This document shows, piece after piece, positions 25,568 to 34,964 of a stretch of 64,000 bases of DNA (position 1 is the stretch's first letter; every line of letters starts with the position of its first letter). The notes beneath the pieces are model-generated. The model had not been told where the DNA came from. It worked only from the letters and a program-made list of their open reading frames with translations, and did no database searches. The position numbers were made by a program, and so were the translations under genes. Source of the stretch: Membranihabitans marinus (GTDB lineage Bacteria; Bacteroidota; Bacteroidia; Chitinophagales; Saprospiraceae); contig NZ_JAHVHU010000008.1 in the NCBI RefSeq assembly GCF_019802045.1, positions 186,001 to 250,000 on the forward strand, written 5' to 3'.

Positions 25568-28216
25568 TTACAAAAGTTGCTCCAGACTTTCCTCCAGCAT
25601 AGCTACACGTCCTTTGCCATCTTCCAGTTTTTTTCGTTCTTTTGCCACAATCGCTTCCGGGGCATTCTGTACGAATCTTTCGTTGGCCAGTTTGGACTCG
25701 ATTTTTTTCACAAATCCTCTGGCATAATCGAGTTCTTCTTCTAACTTCTGTCGTTCTTCTTCCACATCCACACCTGGAAGCATCAAATAGGCCTTGATAC
25801 GACCCTGTACGATGCTGGCATGGAGATCTTTCGGTGCCTCGGTGGTCTGTTCTACCTTACCCAGTGCTGCCATTTTTATAAGAATTTCCTTCATGCCACT
25901 TTGCCTGAGTAGATTAGTGGTGGATTCGCTTTTTGCAAAATAGAGGTCAAGGGGTTCTTTTTGTTTGAGCTGATGCTTGTTCCGCAGGTCTCTGATTTGT
26001 GTGACCAGGGCTTTGATCGATTCCATCGTATCAAACATGCTGGTATCGCATTCTCCGCCTTCCGGCCAACTTGAGGTGGCTATGAAATCTCCTTCTTTCC
26101 GTAATCGCAGTTGCTGATAGATTTCCTCGGTCACAAAAGGCATAAAAGGATGGAGAAGCTTCATGAGGTTTTCATAAATTTGAATGATCCGATCGTAAGA
26201 AGCTTGGTCAATGGCGTCCCCATAGGGTGGCTTAACCACCTCGAGTAACCAGGAGAAAAAGTCATTCCAGATGAAATTATACAGCTTCATGACGGCTTCA
26301 GATAACCGGTATTCGTCAAAGTCTTTTTGAATCAGATCCTCCTGTTCCTTGAGTTTGTCTTCAAACCAGGTGAGTGCTATTTCACGAATAATGGTCTCCT
26401 TGTCCGATGTAGAATTGGTGCTGGAGGAAATGGTCCAGCCTTTGATCAACCGCAGCCCATTCCACATCTTGTTACAGAAATTTCGTCCCTGCTCGCAGAG
26501 CTTTTCTTCGAAAAGCAAATCGCCACCGGCCGGGGAAGACGAGAGCAACCCAAACCGCACACCATCGGCACCAAATTTTTCGATCAGTTCCAGTGCATCT
26601 GGTGAATTCCCGAGCGATTTGCTCATCTTACGCCGTTGTTTGTCCCGAACCATTCCGGTGAAGTACACTTGTTGAAATGGTTTTTCTCCTTTCCACTCGT
26701 ACCCGGCCATGACCATTCGCGCCACCCATAGGAAAATAATGTCCCATCCGGTCACCAGGGTGGCCGTCGGGTAATAATAATCCACTTCATCCCCACCATC
26801 CATACCATCAAAGACGGAGAATGGCCAAAGCCAGGATGAAAACCACGTGTCCAGGACATCCTCATCCTGTCGTAAATCAGAAGCCGTAAGGTTTTGATCC
26901 GGAAAGGCTTTTTGGGCTTGTTCCAGAGCTTCTTCGGCGGTAGTGGCTACGAATATTTGATCCTCGTAATACCAGGCCGGTATCCGGTGACCCCACCACA
27001 GCTGCCTGGAGATGCACCAGTCTCTGATGTTTGACATCCAGTGTTTGTAGGTGTTCTTCATGTTGGACGGAAAGAACCGAACTTCATCGGTCATGACCGC
27101 ATCCAGCGCAGGGGCCGCCAGGGATTTCATATCGACGTACCATTGGAGAGAAAGTTTGGGTTCCACGACAGCACCGGTTCGTTCCGAACGACCCACGCTA
27201 TTGGAGTAGTCTTCTGTTTTGACCAAAAACCCTTTTTCTTCCAGTTCTTTGACGATCTTTTTTCTAGCTTCAAATCGGTCCAATCCTTTGTAATGAAGCC
27301 CCAGATCATTAATGGTCGCATCGTCTTCGAATATGTCGATGACCTCAAGTTCATGTCTCTGACCGATTTCATAATCATTAACATCATGGGCCGGGGTGAT
27401 TTTTAAGGCTCCCGTACCAAATTCCATTTCTACGTAATCATCTGAAATAACGGGTACAATGCGGTCTGCAATGGGAATCCGGACTTTCATATTCTTTAAA
27501 TGATGATATCGTTCATCATCCGGATGGATGGCCACGCCGGTATCAGCAAGAATAGTTTCAGGCCGTGTGGTCGCTATAATCAAATGTTCGTCGGTGCCCT
27601 CTACCGGATAACGGACATGGTAAAGAAGCGAGTTTTCTTCGCTATGAATTACCTCTTCATTAGAAAGGACCGTTTGTGCTTCCGGATCCCAGTTGACCAT
27701 TCTCAATCCGCGATACAGCTTATCTTTTTGGTAGAGATCGACAAAAGCCTGTATGACCTGTCCGGACCGAACTTCATCCATGGTAAATGCTGTTCTGGAC
27801 CAATCACAGGACGCCCCCAGTTTCTTCAGTTGCTTGAGGATAATGCCTCCGTATTTATCCGTCCATTCCCAGGCATATTCCATGAATTTATCCCGGCTCA
27901 AATCTCCTTTCTTGATGCCCTGTTCCCGCAACCAGTTGACCACCTTTGCCTCCGTCGCAATCGAAGCATGATCAGTCCCGGGCACCCAGCAGGCATTTTT
28001 TCCATCCAGCCGTGCTTTCCGAATAAGAATGTCCTGGATGCTGTTGTTCAGCATATGTCCCATATGGAGAACGCCGGTGACGTTAGGTGGTGGAATAACG
28101 ATCGAATAGGGTTCCCGGTCATCTGGCCGGGATTCAAATATTTTATGTTCTTCCCAGGTGTCGTACCATTTTTTTTCGACAGTTCCGGAGGTATAGTGCT
28201 TGGATAGGTTTGGCAT
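25568..28216 (-). CDS. valS: valyl-tRNA synthetase
   Basis: Class I aminoacyl-tRNA synthetase of 882 residues that charges tRNA(Val) and edits Thr mischarging. The HIGH-type motif HMGH lies at residues 51-54 after PPPNVTGVL, and KMSKSLGNSPD is near residue 528. The CP1 editing domain lies between, with TTRPETILADTGVAIHPDD. The C-terminal coiled coil typical of ValS (VEEERQKLEEELDYARGFVKKIESKLANERFVQNAPEAIVAKER) is complete. It converges with the M48 protease gene, leaving about 60 bases between stops. The gene appears intact and normal. Confidence 0.97.
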   Translation of the reverse strand: MPNLSKHYTSGTVEKKWYDTWEEHKIFESRPDDREPYSIVIPPPNVTGVLHMGHMLNNSIQDILIRKARLDGKNACWVPGTDHASIATEAKVVNWLREQGIKKGDLSRDKFMEYAWEWTDKYGGIILKQLKKLGASCDWSRTAFTMDEVRSGQVIQAFVDLYQKDKLYRGLRMVNWDPEAQTVLSNEEVIHSEENSLLYHVRYPVEGTDEHLIIATTRPETILADTGVAIHPDDERYHHLKNMKVRIPIADRIVPVISDDYVEMEFGTGALKITPAHDVNDYEIGQRHELEVIDIFEDDATINDLGLHYKGLDRFEARKKIVKELEEKGFLVKTEDYSNSVGRSERTGAVVEPKLSLQWYVDMKSLAAPALDAVMTDEVRFFPSNMKNTYKHWMSNIRDWCISRQLWWGHRIPAWYYEDQIFVATTAEEALEQAQKAFPDQNLTASDLRQDEDVLDTWFSSWLWPFSVFDGMDGGDEVDYYYPTATLVTGWDIIFLWVARMVMAGYEWKGEKPFQQVYFTGMVRDKQRRKMSKSLGNSPDALELIEKFGADGVRFGLLSSSPAGGDLLFEEKLCEQGRNFCNKMWNGLRLIKGWTISSSTNSTSDKETIIREIALTWFEDKLKEQEDLIQKDFDEYRLSEAVMKLYNFIWNDFFSWLLEVVKPPYGDAIDQASYDRIIQIYENLMKLLHPFMPFVTEEIYQQLRLRKEGDFIATSSWPEGGECDTSMFDTMESIKALVTQIRDLRNKHQLKQKEPLDLYFAKSESTTNLLRQSGMKEILIKMAALGKVEQTTEAPKDLHASIVQGRIKAYLMLPGVDVEEERQKLEEELDYARGFVKKIESKLANERFVQNAPEAIVAKERKKLEDGKGRVAMLEESLEQLL

Positions 28217-28445
28217 CCGATGTGTTCGTTTTAATGTTCAGATGCAAATATAGAAAGGAAAGGAGGAATTATGAATTATTGAATACGAATAGTGAATAAA
28301 ATGGAGAGATAGTGAAAAGATGAATATACTGGACGGAATGAGATCATTAACGGGCATATCCGAAAGCGCACTGCTCCAAGGACTAAAGCGCAGCGTCCCA
28401 ACCCTTAAAAGCGTAGCGTCCTATTAACTTAAACATCCATTCCCT

Positions 28446-29297
28446 TTATATCTTCCCGATTACCTTGAGCTGCTCGAGGGTGGGTTGTTCGCTGCCGCCC
28501 AGTGGTTCGAGGGTGATGGCAAAGGCATCTGCCTCTGTCGCCTTTTTCATTTGTTGAAAACCAATATCTCCTTTGAGAACCGTTCCCAAATCGATCGGTT
28601 GGTTATCCTTAAGAGCCCATAGTTGGTACTGTTGGTCGTCGTCCACTGAAGGTAACTGACTCGGATCCAGATATACATTTTGATCGGAAGCATCCCAGAA
28701 AACCAGTGCGTTTCCCTGTTCTTCCTCATTGGCAGCTGCCAGAGGAATTTTCAAAATAGATGGACTGGACAAGATGGCTAATTGATCTTGTTGGTTAGCT
28801 AGTTCATGAGACAAGTTATCCAGCTTGTCTTGCAATGTCGTGATATTCGTCCGCTGGCTTTCAATTTCAGATTCGTAGTCATCTTCCAGAGTGATAAGGA
28901 AGTACAGCAATCCGCACGAGACAATTAACAAAATGCTGGCTGCTATCCGCCATGGAAAGTTTGAGGGATCACGATTGGTTCGTTTTACCGCAGAGGAATC
29001 CATATTCAAATCTTCATCGGTCACCTCTTCATCACTGTGGTCCGTGACTGTTTTCAAAGCTGGCACTTGGGCTTCATCCCCGATCGAAGCCATAATCTTA
29101 TCTTTTAAGCCAGGTGGTGGTGGAGCTTGATATTCATTTGCGAAACCAATCATTGTGTCTTCCAGGAGATTTAATTCAGCCTGAATTTCCGGATACACAG
29201 ACGACAGACATTCTACCTCCCGACGTTCCTGGTCGCTGGCAGCGCCAGAGACATATGCCTCCAGTATTCCACTCGCTATGTATTCTTTAATATTCAA
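28446..29297 (-). CDS. RskA-type anti-sigma factor
   Basis: Membrane anti-sigma factor of 283 residues. The N-terminal cytoplasmic helix bundle (about 1-75) has no HxxxCxxC zinc motif, as in the RskA/anti-sigma-K group. A transmembrane helix lies near 114-135 (WRIAASILLIVSCGLLYFL). It is followed by a short coiled coil and a periplasmic RskA-C domain with FWDASDQNVYLDPSQLP and YQLWALKDNQPIDLG. Its ATG overlaps the stop of the ECF sigma gene by four bases, so the two are co-translated and it should hold that sigma factor inactive at the membrane. Confidence 0.88.
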   Translation of the reverse strand: MNIKEYIASGILEAYVSGAASDQERREVECLSSVYPEIQAELNLLEDTMIGFANEYQAPPPPGLKDKIMASIGDEAQVPALKTVTDHSDEEVTDEDLNMDSSAVKRTNRDPSNFPWRIAASILLIVSCGLLYFLITLEDDYESEIESQRTNITTLQDKLDNLSHELANQQDQLAILSSPSILKIPLAAANEEEQGNALVFWDASDQNVYLDPSQLPSVDDDQQYQLWALKDNQPIDLGTVLKGDIGFQQMKKATEADAFAITLEPLGGSEQPTLEQLKVIGKI

Positions 29298-29845
29298 TTT
29301 GCCCTGTATATTTTTCTCAATTTGGTTATTCCCCGGCGAATTCTTGTTTTTACAGTTCCTAAAGGGAGTTCCAATTGACCCGATATTTGTTGGTGGGTCA
29401 GACCACTAAAATAAGCTAATTCAATCACATCTCGTTCTTCTGAACTTAGATTTTCCAGCTGGTCCTCCACATCCATAGTATCAGTATTGGGGTTTCGGAT
29501 CATGCGAGGATTTGAGACATGTACGTCAGAAATGTCATTTTGGATTTCGCTTCGTTTATTCATCTTGCGCCAATAATCGATCGCCGTATTTCTGGTAATG
29601 TTGAGTATCCAGGTGAAAAGCCGACCTTTCTCAGGATTATACGAAGCCGCATATTTCCATATTTTTACCATGGCTTCTTGAAAAGCGTCTTCAGCCATGC
29701 CGGTATTATTGCGTAAAATCTTAAGACATACCCCGTAAAGTGCTTCAGCGTAGCGATCATAGATATCGGATATAGCTGTTTGATCCCCCTTTTGTAAGCG
29801 GGTGACAAGCATCTTTTCCTCTGACTGTTCGAACGTTTGTTTCAT
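29294..29845 (-). CDS. ECF-type RNA polymerase sigma factor
   Basis: Extracytoplasmic-function sigma factor of 183 residues. Region 2 spans about 22-95, with YDRYAEALYGVCLKILRN and AEDAFQEAMVKIWKY, then GRLFTWILNITRNTAIDYWRK for -10 recognition. Region 4 spans about 128-178, with LSSEERDVIELAYFSGLTHQQISGQL and LGTVKTRIRRGITKLR for -35 binding. The downstream anti-sigma gene overlaps by four bases, matching the SigK-RskA arrangement. The DUF7282-like lipoprotein starts 282 bases away on the opposite strand and is a plausible target. No target promoter motif could be confirmed. Confidence 0.93.
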   Translation of the reverse strand: MKQTFEQSEEKMLVTRLQKGDQTAISDIYDRYAEALYGVCLKILRNNTGMAEDAFQEAMVKIWKYAASYNPEKGRLFTWILNITRNTAIDYWRKMNKRSEIQNDISDVHVSNPRMIRNPNTDTMDVEDQLENLSSEERDVIELAYFSGLTHQQISGQLELPLGTVKTRIRRGITKLRKIYRAN

Positions 29846-30127
29846 CTAAGTCCTGTAATGAACGGACATTTTTTACCTAATGATAAACTAAGGTATGTTT
29901 TTTTTTAGTATTCAGCTCAAATATTAAATGCCTTTGTCGCGAAACCCTTTAACGTATGTTTATAAGGCTATTAACATAGGCTCTGGAGTAGTATTATTAT
30001 ATTGATAGTTAACGATATATATATAGTAGTAGTGGATATATTATTAAAAGAGCGGATTTGTTCAAAACATATAAATCCAATTTCACTGTTAGAGCGTATG
30101 TATAGCAAATAACTAAAAATACAAACT

Positions 30128-31663
30128 ATGTTAAAGTCAAGAATTTTATTCCTTACGCTAATCGCTTTATTGGGCCTGACCATTTTTTCCTGTGACAAGG
30201 ACGATGATGATATGGATCCCGAGCCTGAAGAAACAGCCATGCTTACTGTGGATGATCAAGTCATATCTCAGAATACGATCGTCATTCCTTCAATGGATGT
30301 ACCCCGCGAGGGCTGGGTGGTCATCCACCGGGATAATGGAAGCGGAGGCCCGGTTGTACCGGAGATTATTTCAGAACCAGTCTCGCTTTCTTCCGGCGTC
30401 AATGAAGATGTGGAAGTGCCGATCAAAAGCTCAGAAGCACTCACAGACGGAGAAACGGTCTGGGTTATGCTGCATGAAGATACCGGTGAACGCGGCAAGT
30501 ATGAATTTGATGGTGGAGATATCGACAAGCCGTTTTTTACTGATAACGGATCAGCTGTTGTATCACCTATCCAAGTGAGTTCACCTTCCATTGCAGTATC
30601 TGAGCAACCGGTTTATGACAACAAGGTCATTATTGAGTCTGTCACTGCAGCCCAGGATGGTTGGATTGTCATTCACAATGATGATGGCAGTGGTAACATT
30701 ACCTTGCCGGGAATTATTGGAAAAGCTCCGGTTTCGAAAGGAGTGAATGAGAACATCGAAATAGAGTTGGATTCCAACAATATTTATGCGGTTGATCAGA
30801 AACTATTCCCTATGCTTCACCTGGATAACGGAAAGATTGGTGAATATGAATTTGATGGTTCCGAAAACTCCTTTGATGGACCGGAGGTATTTGGCAATGA
30901 AGATTTCCCTGCCAATGTGATATTTACCAGTTTTGCAGTAACCCAACCCATAGGTAGTCTTGAAGTTGATGATCAGGTGATCTCGCAAAACAGTGTACTG
31001 GTCTCCTCGGTCGAACTTCCTGCTGATGGTTGGGTGGTTATACACCGGGATAATGGAAACGGAGGACCAACTGTTCCAGCGATTATTTCTGAACCAGTTT
31101 ATCTCGAGTCTGGTACCACCGAAAATGTTTCCGTACCTGTATTAGATTCTGAATCGTTGACAGATGGTGAAACGTTATGGATTATGTTGCATGTGGATAA
31201 TGGTACGACAAAGACCTATGAATTTGACGGTCAAAATGGTTTAGACGGACCGTATTTTACGGAGTCCGGAGATATAGCAATCACACCCATCGAGATCTCC
31301 ACCCCGGCCATAGAAGTCAGTGATCAAAAGATCGTTGACAATAAAGTCACGATTGGAAAAGTGACAGCTGCAGCTGATGGTTGGTTGGTCATTCACAACG
31401 ATGATGGAACAGGGAATATCGTATTGCCTGACATTATCGGAAAAGTTCAAGTATCTAAAGGTGTAACCGAAGATGTTGAGATAAGCCTTGATGAATCTGT
31501 GTCTTTCACGGTAGGCCAAAAACTATTTCCAATGCTTCATATCGATACCGGCGAAATCGGTGAATATGAATTTGATGGAAACAATGGTTTAGATGGACCG
31601 GAAATATTTGGGAATGCAGATTTTCCAGGCAACGTTATCTTCACGAGTTTTACAGTCGAATAA
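30128..31663 (+). CDS. lipoprotein with four DUF7282-like repeats
   Basis: Exported lipoprotein of 511 residues, with Cys22 in FSC followed by an acidic linker DKDDDDMDPEPEE. The rest is four beta-rich repeats of about 113-119 residues at 38-150, 153-270, 277-390 and 393-511. Each has a GW(I/V)VIH(R/N)D(N/D)G core, a P(E/A/G/D)II motif and a late ML H-x-D ... YEFDG. Repeats 1 and 3 resemble each other more than their neighbours, as do 2 and 4, giving an ABAB order. The pattern resembles the DUF7282 family, of unknown function. It faces the ECF/anti-sigma operon and is followed by a strong terminator. Confidence 0.78.
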   Translation: MLKSRILFLTLIALLGLTIFSCDKDDDDMDPEPEETAMLTVDDQVISQNTIVIPSMDVPREGWVVIHRDNGSGGPVVPEIISEPVSLSSGVNEDVEVPIKSSEALTDGETVWVMLHEDTGERGKYEFDGGDIDKPFFTDNGSAVVSPIQVSSPSIAVSEQPVYDNKVIIESVTAAQDGWIVIHNDDGSGNITLPGIIGKAPVSKGVNENIEIELDSNNIYAVDQKLFPMLHLDNGKIGEYEFDGSENSFDGPEVFGNEDFPANVIFTSFAVTQPIGSLEVDDQVISQNSVLVSSVELPADGWVVIHRDNGNGGPTVPAIISEPVYLESGTTENVSVPVLDSESLTDGETLWIMLHVDNGTTKTYEFDGQNGLDGPYFTESGDIAITPIEISTPAIEVSDQKIVDNKVTIGKVTAAADGWLVIHNDDGTGNIVLPDIIGKVQVSKGVTEDVEISLDESVSFTVGQKLFPMLHIDTGEIGEYEFDGNNGLDGPEIFGNADFPGNVIFTSFTVE

Positions 31664-31683
31664 CTGATATAAGCTAGTTTTAT

Positions 31684-31725
31684 AAAAAAACCCGGTTGGA
31701 AATAGTTTCAACCGGGTTTTTTTTT
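31684..31725. terminator. bidirectional rho-independent terminator
   Basis: CCCGGTTGGAAA and TTTCAACCGGG pair with a single bulged G around TAG. A run of A precedes the stem and nine T residues follow it, so it can act on both strands. It lies between the convergent DUF7282-like gene and gdhA. Confidence 0.88.
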
Positions 31726-31768
31726 GGACCAGTCACTCCTTTTCATGCAGAGCGGTAAATGATCTGTG

Positions 31769-33100
31769 TCAGACCACACCCAATGCAATCATAGCTTCCG
31801 CCACTTTTACGAATCCGGCAATGTTGGCTCCTTTTTCGTAGCTTATATGTCCATCTTCGGTCCGCCCGTAATGAAGGCATTTCTTATGAATTTGGTGCAT
31901 GACATTTCGCAATTTATGGTCGACTTTTTCACGACTCCACGAAAAACGAAGGGAGTTTTGAGACATTTCAAGACCCGATACTGTAACTCCACCAGCGTTC
32001 GCTGCTTTCCCGGGGCCATAAAGAATATTTGATTCCTCGATCAGATGAATCGCCTTTGAGGTACACGGCATGTTGGCACCTTCGGCAATGCATATCGCTC
32101 CATTGTCGATAAGTTGACGGGCATCCTCCTGATTTAGCTCATTTTGAGTGGCACATGGTAAGGCGATGTCGCATGGTATTTTCCATGGTTTTTCGTTCTC
32201 TAAGTATTCACATTTGTATTTTGAGGCATATTCATGGATCCGCTGATGGTTGTTTTTGAGCTTCATAATGTAAGCCAGCTTTTCGTCATCAATTCCCGCT
32301 TCATCATAAATGGTTCCGTCAGAATCGGACATTGAAACCACTGTAGCTCCTAACTCAATGCTTTTTTGAAGAGCGTACTGAGCTACATTTCCAGACCCGG
32401 AAATCGTCACTTTCTTTCCTTGCATCGAATCACCTTTGTTCTGCAGAATTTCTTCTGTGAAGTATACCAAACCGTAGCCGGTGGCTTCCGGACGAATAAG
32501 ACTTCCTCCAAATTCACTTCCTTTTCCCGTTAACACCCCCGTGAACGAGCCCTTAATCCGTTTATATTGTCCGAACAAGTACCCGATTTCCCGGGCTCCC
32601 ACACCGATATCACCCGCGGGTACATCAAGATTGGATCCGATATGACGAAATAACTCGGTCATGAAGCTTTGACAAAAACGCATAACTTCACCGTCGGAAC
32701 GATTCCGGGTATTGAAATCAGAGCCTCCTTTTCCTGACCCCATCGGTAATCCGGTCAAACTATTTTTAAAAGTTTGTTCAAAAGCCAAAAACTTTAATAT
32801 GCTGAGATTGACAGAGGGGTGAAAACGCAGTCCCCCTTTATAGGGGCCGATTGCGCTGTTCATTTGAACCCGAAAACCACGGTTGACTTCTATTTCACCT
32901 CTATCGTTGACCCATGGAACTCTGAAAATAACTACCCGTTCGGGTTCAACAATCCGCTCCAAAATTTTTTCTTTTTGGTATCTGGGATTGTCTCGTATAA
33001 AGGGGAGTACAGATTCTGTAACGTCGCTGACTGCTTGTAAAAATTCAGGTTCGTTGGCGTCACGTTGGGCAACATAAGATATAAATTGATCAATTTCCAT
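31769..33100 (-). CDS. gdhA: NADP-type glutamate dehydrogenase
   Basis: Cytoplasmic enzyme interconverting 2-oxoglutarate plus ammonia and glutamate. ATG 33100 (MEIDQFISYVAQRD) gives 443 residues, the size of the hexameric bacterial enzyme. The longer frame back to 33265 adds a basic stretch with no family likeness. Substrate-domain motifs include GPYKGGLRFHPSVN, GLPMGSGKGGSDF with the catalytic Lys, and PAGDIGVGAREIGYLFG. The dinucleotide domain has GKKVTISGSGNVAQYA, where Ser in the GSGNVA turn is as in the biosynthetic enzyme. It converges with the DUF7282-like gene and lies 146 bases after the sulfatase gene. Confidence 0.95.
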   Translation of the reverse strand: MEIDQFISYVAQRDANEPEFLQAVSDVTESVLPFIRDNPRYQKEKILERIVEPERVVIFRVPWVNDRGEIEVNRGFRVQMNSAIGPYKGGLRFHPSVNLSILKFLAFEQTFKNSLTGLPMGSGKGGSDFNTRNRSDGEVMRFCQSFMTELFRHIGSNLDVPAGDIGVGAREIGYLFGQYKRIKGSFTGVLTGKGSEFGGSLIRPEATGYGLVYFTEEILQNKGDSMQGKKVTISGSGNVAQYALQKSIELGATVVSMSDSDGTIYDEAGIDDEKLAYIMKLKNNHQRIHEYASKYKCEYLENEKPWKIPCDIALPCATQNELNQEDARQLIDNGAICIAEGANMPCTSKAIHLIEESNILYGPGKAANAGGVTVSGLEMSQNSLRFSWSREKVDHKLRNVMHQIHKKCLHYGRTEDGHISYEKGANIAGFVKVAEAMIALGVV

Positions 33101-33246
33101 AGGTTGTTTTTCTTTTGAATGAATGCTGAAATACACCTCAATTTCAACAGGCCCCGAAGATAAATAAAAATAGCTGAAAAATATTCTTCTTAAACGGGTC
33201 CATTTTTTTAGGCGTCTGTTAAGACTACCAATGATCAAACGAATAA

Positions 33247-34818
33247 TCACTGACTGCCCCACCAATCTTCGTTGGGTTGGTAATCTTCTGAAAGCCTGTT
33301 TTTACGAAGATTTTCGAGGTTTTTCAGGCGTTTTGTACGAACGATGGATTCCCATTTTTTGCGTTTGCTCTCATCATAGGTGGGATCGCTTTCGGGAAAT
33401 TGGGCGCCAACCTCCTGAAGATAGCTCATCAGCTTTGTTTTCATGCTTTTGGCCCGATCTGGATATACTTCGGCAACATTTTTATTTTCTGAAATGTTTT
33501 CCGAGAGATGATAAAGTTCGGGGCGGGCATCTTCATAATACCATATGAGCTTCCACTCACCCTCTCGGATAATGGATGCGGGTTCACCGCCTTGATTGCC
33601 ATAATGCGGATAATGCCAGATTAGTGGGCGGTCCTGCATTTCTTTTCCCTGCCATAGAGCGGTCAGTGAACGACCATCCATCGTTAGGTCATCAGGCCGG
33701 GAAGTTTTCGTCAGGTCGAGGATCGTAGGATATAAATCAGCCCCGGATACAGGTGTATGAATTTTTGAAGGCTTTTTCGTTGAAGCGATACCCGGATGAT
33801 AGATGATTAGGGGAACACGAATGCCACCTTCCCATTGATATCCTTTTCCACCACGCAATGGGGCTAAATTGGTCGAATAATTATCGCCCGATACGACCCC
33901 GCCATTATCTGAAGTAAAGATGATGATCGTATTGTCCATCAAACCAGTTTCTTCCAATGTGTGTATGACTTTACCTACGGCATCGTCCATCGATTCGACC
34001 AATCCACCATAGACCGGATTGTCCTGATGAAGTCGATAGGGTAGGACACGCTCCATGCGATACCCGGATTCATCGATTCCGGCATCTAAAGCTTTCTTGC
34101 GATACTTAGCCCATTTACTGCGAGTGGTCTGAATCGGTCCGTGAACGGCATAAAAAGAGAGAAAGGCAAAAAATGTTGTATCGCGATTCTCCCTAATAAA
34201 TCGTGCCGTTTCATCAGCCAGTCGCATCGAAAGATTCTTTCCATCGGGTCCGTCTTCCAATTTCGGGTTTTTATAGGGCGAAAAATATCCGCCCCTTGGA
34301 CTGCCACTTTGATAACCACCAATATTTATGTCGAAACCGTGGTCTTCGGGTGCGGAACCCTCACCGCCCAAATGCCATTTTCCTGCAAAAAAGGTGTGGT
34401 AATTATTTGCTTTTAAAGCCTCGGGCAAGACCACTTTCTTGTGCTCAAGCTGACGGATGTAGTTAGCTGGTAACAGCTTATCGTGTCTGCCAAGACGTCT
34501 CCAGTCCGCACCTGCCGGTGCACCGATCCAGTCGGTAATTCCCGTGCGGGCTGAGAATTGTCCGGTCATAATCGTGGCTCTGGAAGGACTGCACACCCGC
34601 GATCCGGCGTAGGCTTGAGTGAAAATGGTGCCGCGTTCTGCTAAATTATCAATGTGCGGTGTTTCATAAAATGAACTCCCCATAAAACCAAGGTCATTGT
34701 ATCCCAGATCATCTACGAGAATAAATACGACATTGTACTTATCCGATGAGGTATTCTTTCCATGATCAGTACATGCGAATACAATTAGAAGCAAAAAAAT
34801 ACAACCGATTTTATCCAT
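33247..34818 (-). CDS. type I sulfatase lipoprotein
   Basis: Formylglycine-dependent sulfatase of 523 residues, likely acting on sulfated glycans outside the cytoplasm. The CxPSR maturation motif is VCSPSRATIMTG with Cys76. Calcium ligands are Asp36 and Asp37 in FILVDDLGYNDLG and the later IIFTSDNGG. A lipobox with Cys16 (FAC) indicates a lipoprotein. Sulfatases of this type need an anaerobic maturase or FGE, neither of which is in this window. It has no close CAZyme partner but diverges from a DUF1080 lipoprotein gene. The exact S1 subfamily is not readable by eye. Confidence 0.92.
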   Translation of the reverse strand: MDKIGCIFLLLIVFACTDHGKNTSSDKYNVVFILVDDLGYNDLGFMGSSFYETPHIDNLAERGTIFTQAYAGSRVCSPSRATIMTGQFSARTGITDWIGAPAGADWRRLGRHDKLLPANYIRQLEHKKVVLPEALKANNYHTFFAGKWHLGGEGSAPEDHGFDINIGGYQSGSPRGGYFSPYKNPKLEDGPDGKNLSMRLADETARFIRENRDTTFFAFLSFYAVHGPIQTTRSKWAKYRKKALDAGIDESGYRMERVLPYRLHQDNPVYGGLVESMDDAVGKVIHTLEETGLMDNTIIIFTSDNGGVVSGDNYSTNLAPLRGGKGYQWEGGIRVPLIIYHPGIASTKKPSKIHTPVSGADLYPTILDLTKTSRPDDLTMDGRSLTALWQGKEMQDRPLIWHYPHYGNQGGEPASIIREGEWKLIWYYEDARPELYHLSENISENKNVAEVYPDRAKSMKTKLMSYLQEVGAQFPESDPTYDESKRKKWESIVRTKRLKNLENLRKNRLSEDYQPNEDWWGSQ

Positions 34819-34964
34819 GTTTTTGTTGTAAGTTAAAAATTTAAGTCCGTTTACGAAGGGTTATGTGCTTTCCTATGAAAAAATTAATTCCTATCTTTCA
34901 CCTCCACACCCGACCAATCCATTCGTGTAAGGGCGTGGTGATCAAAAACTAAAATATCATTCAA

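Noticed and set aside
27500-28207. 235-codon plus-strand frame within valS
   Set aside because: It lies entirely antisense to the conserved catalytic start of ValS and shows no independent family likeness, so it is a shadow frame.
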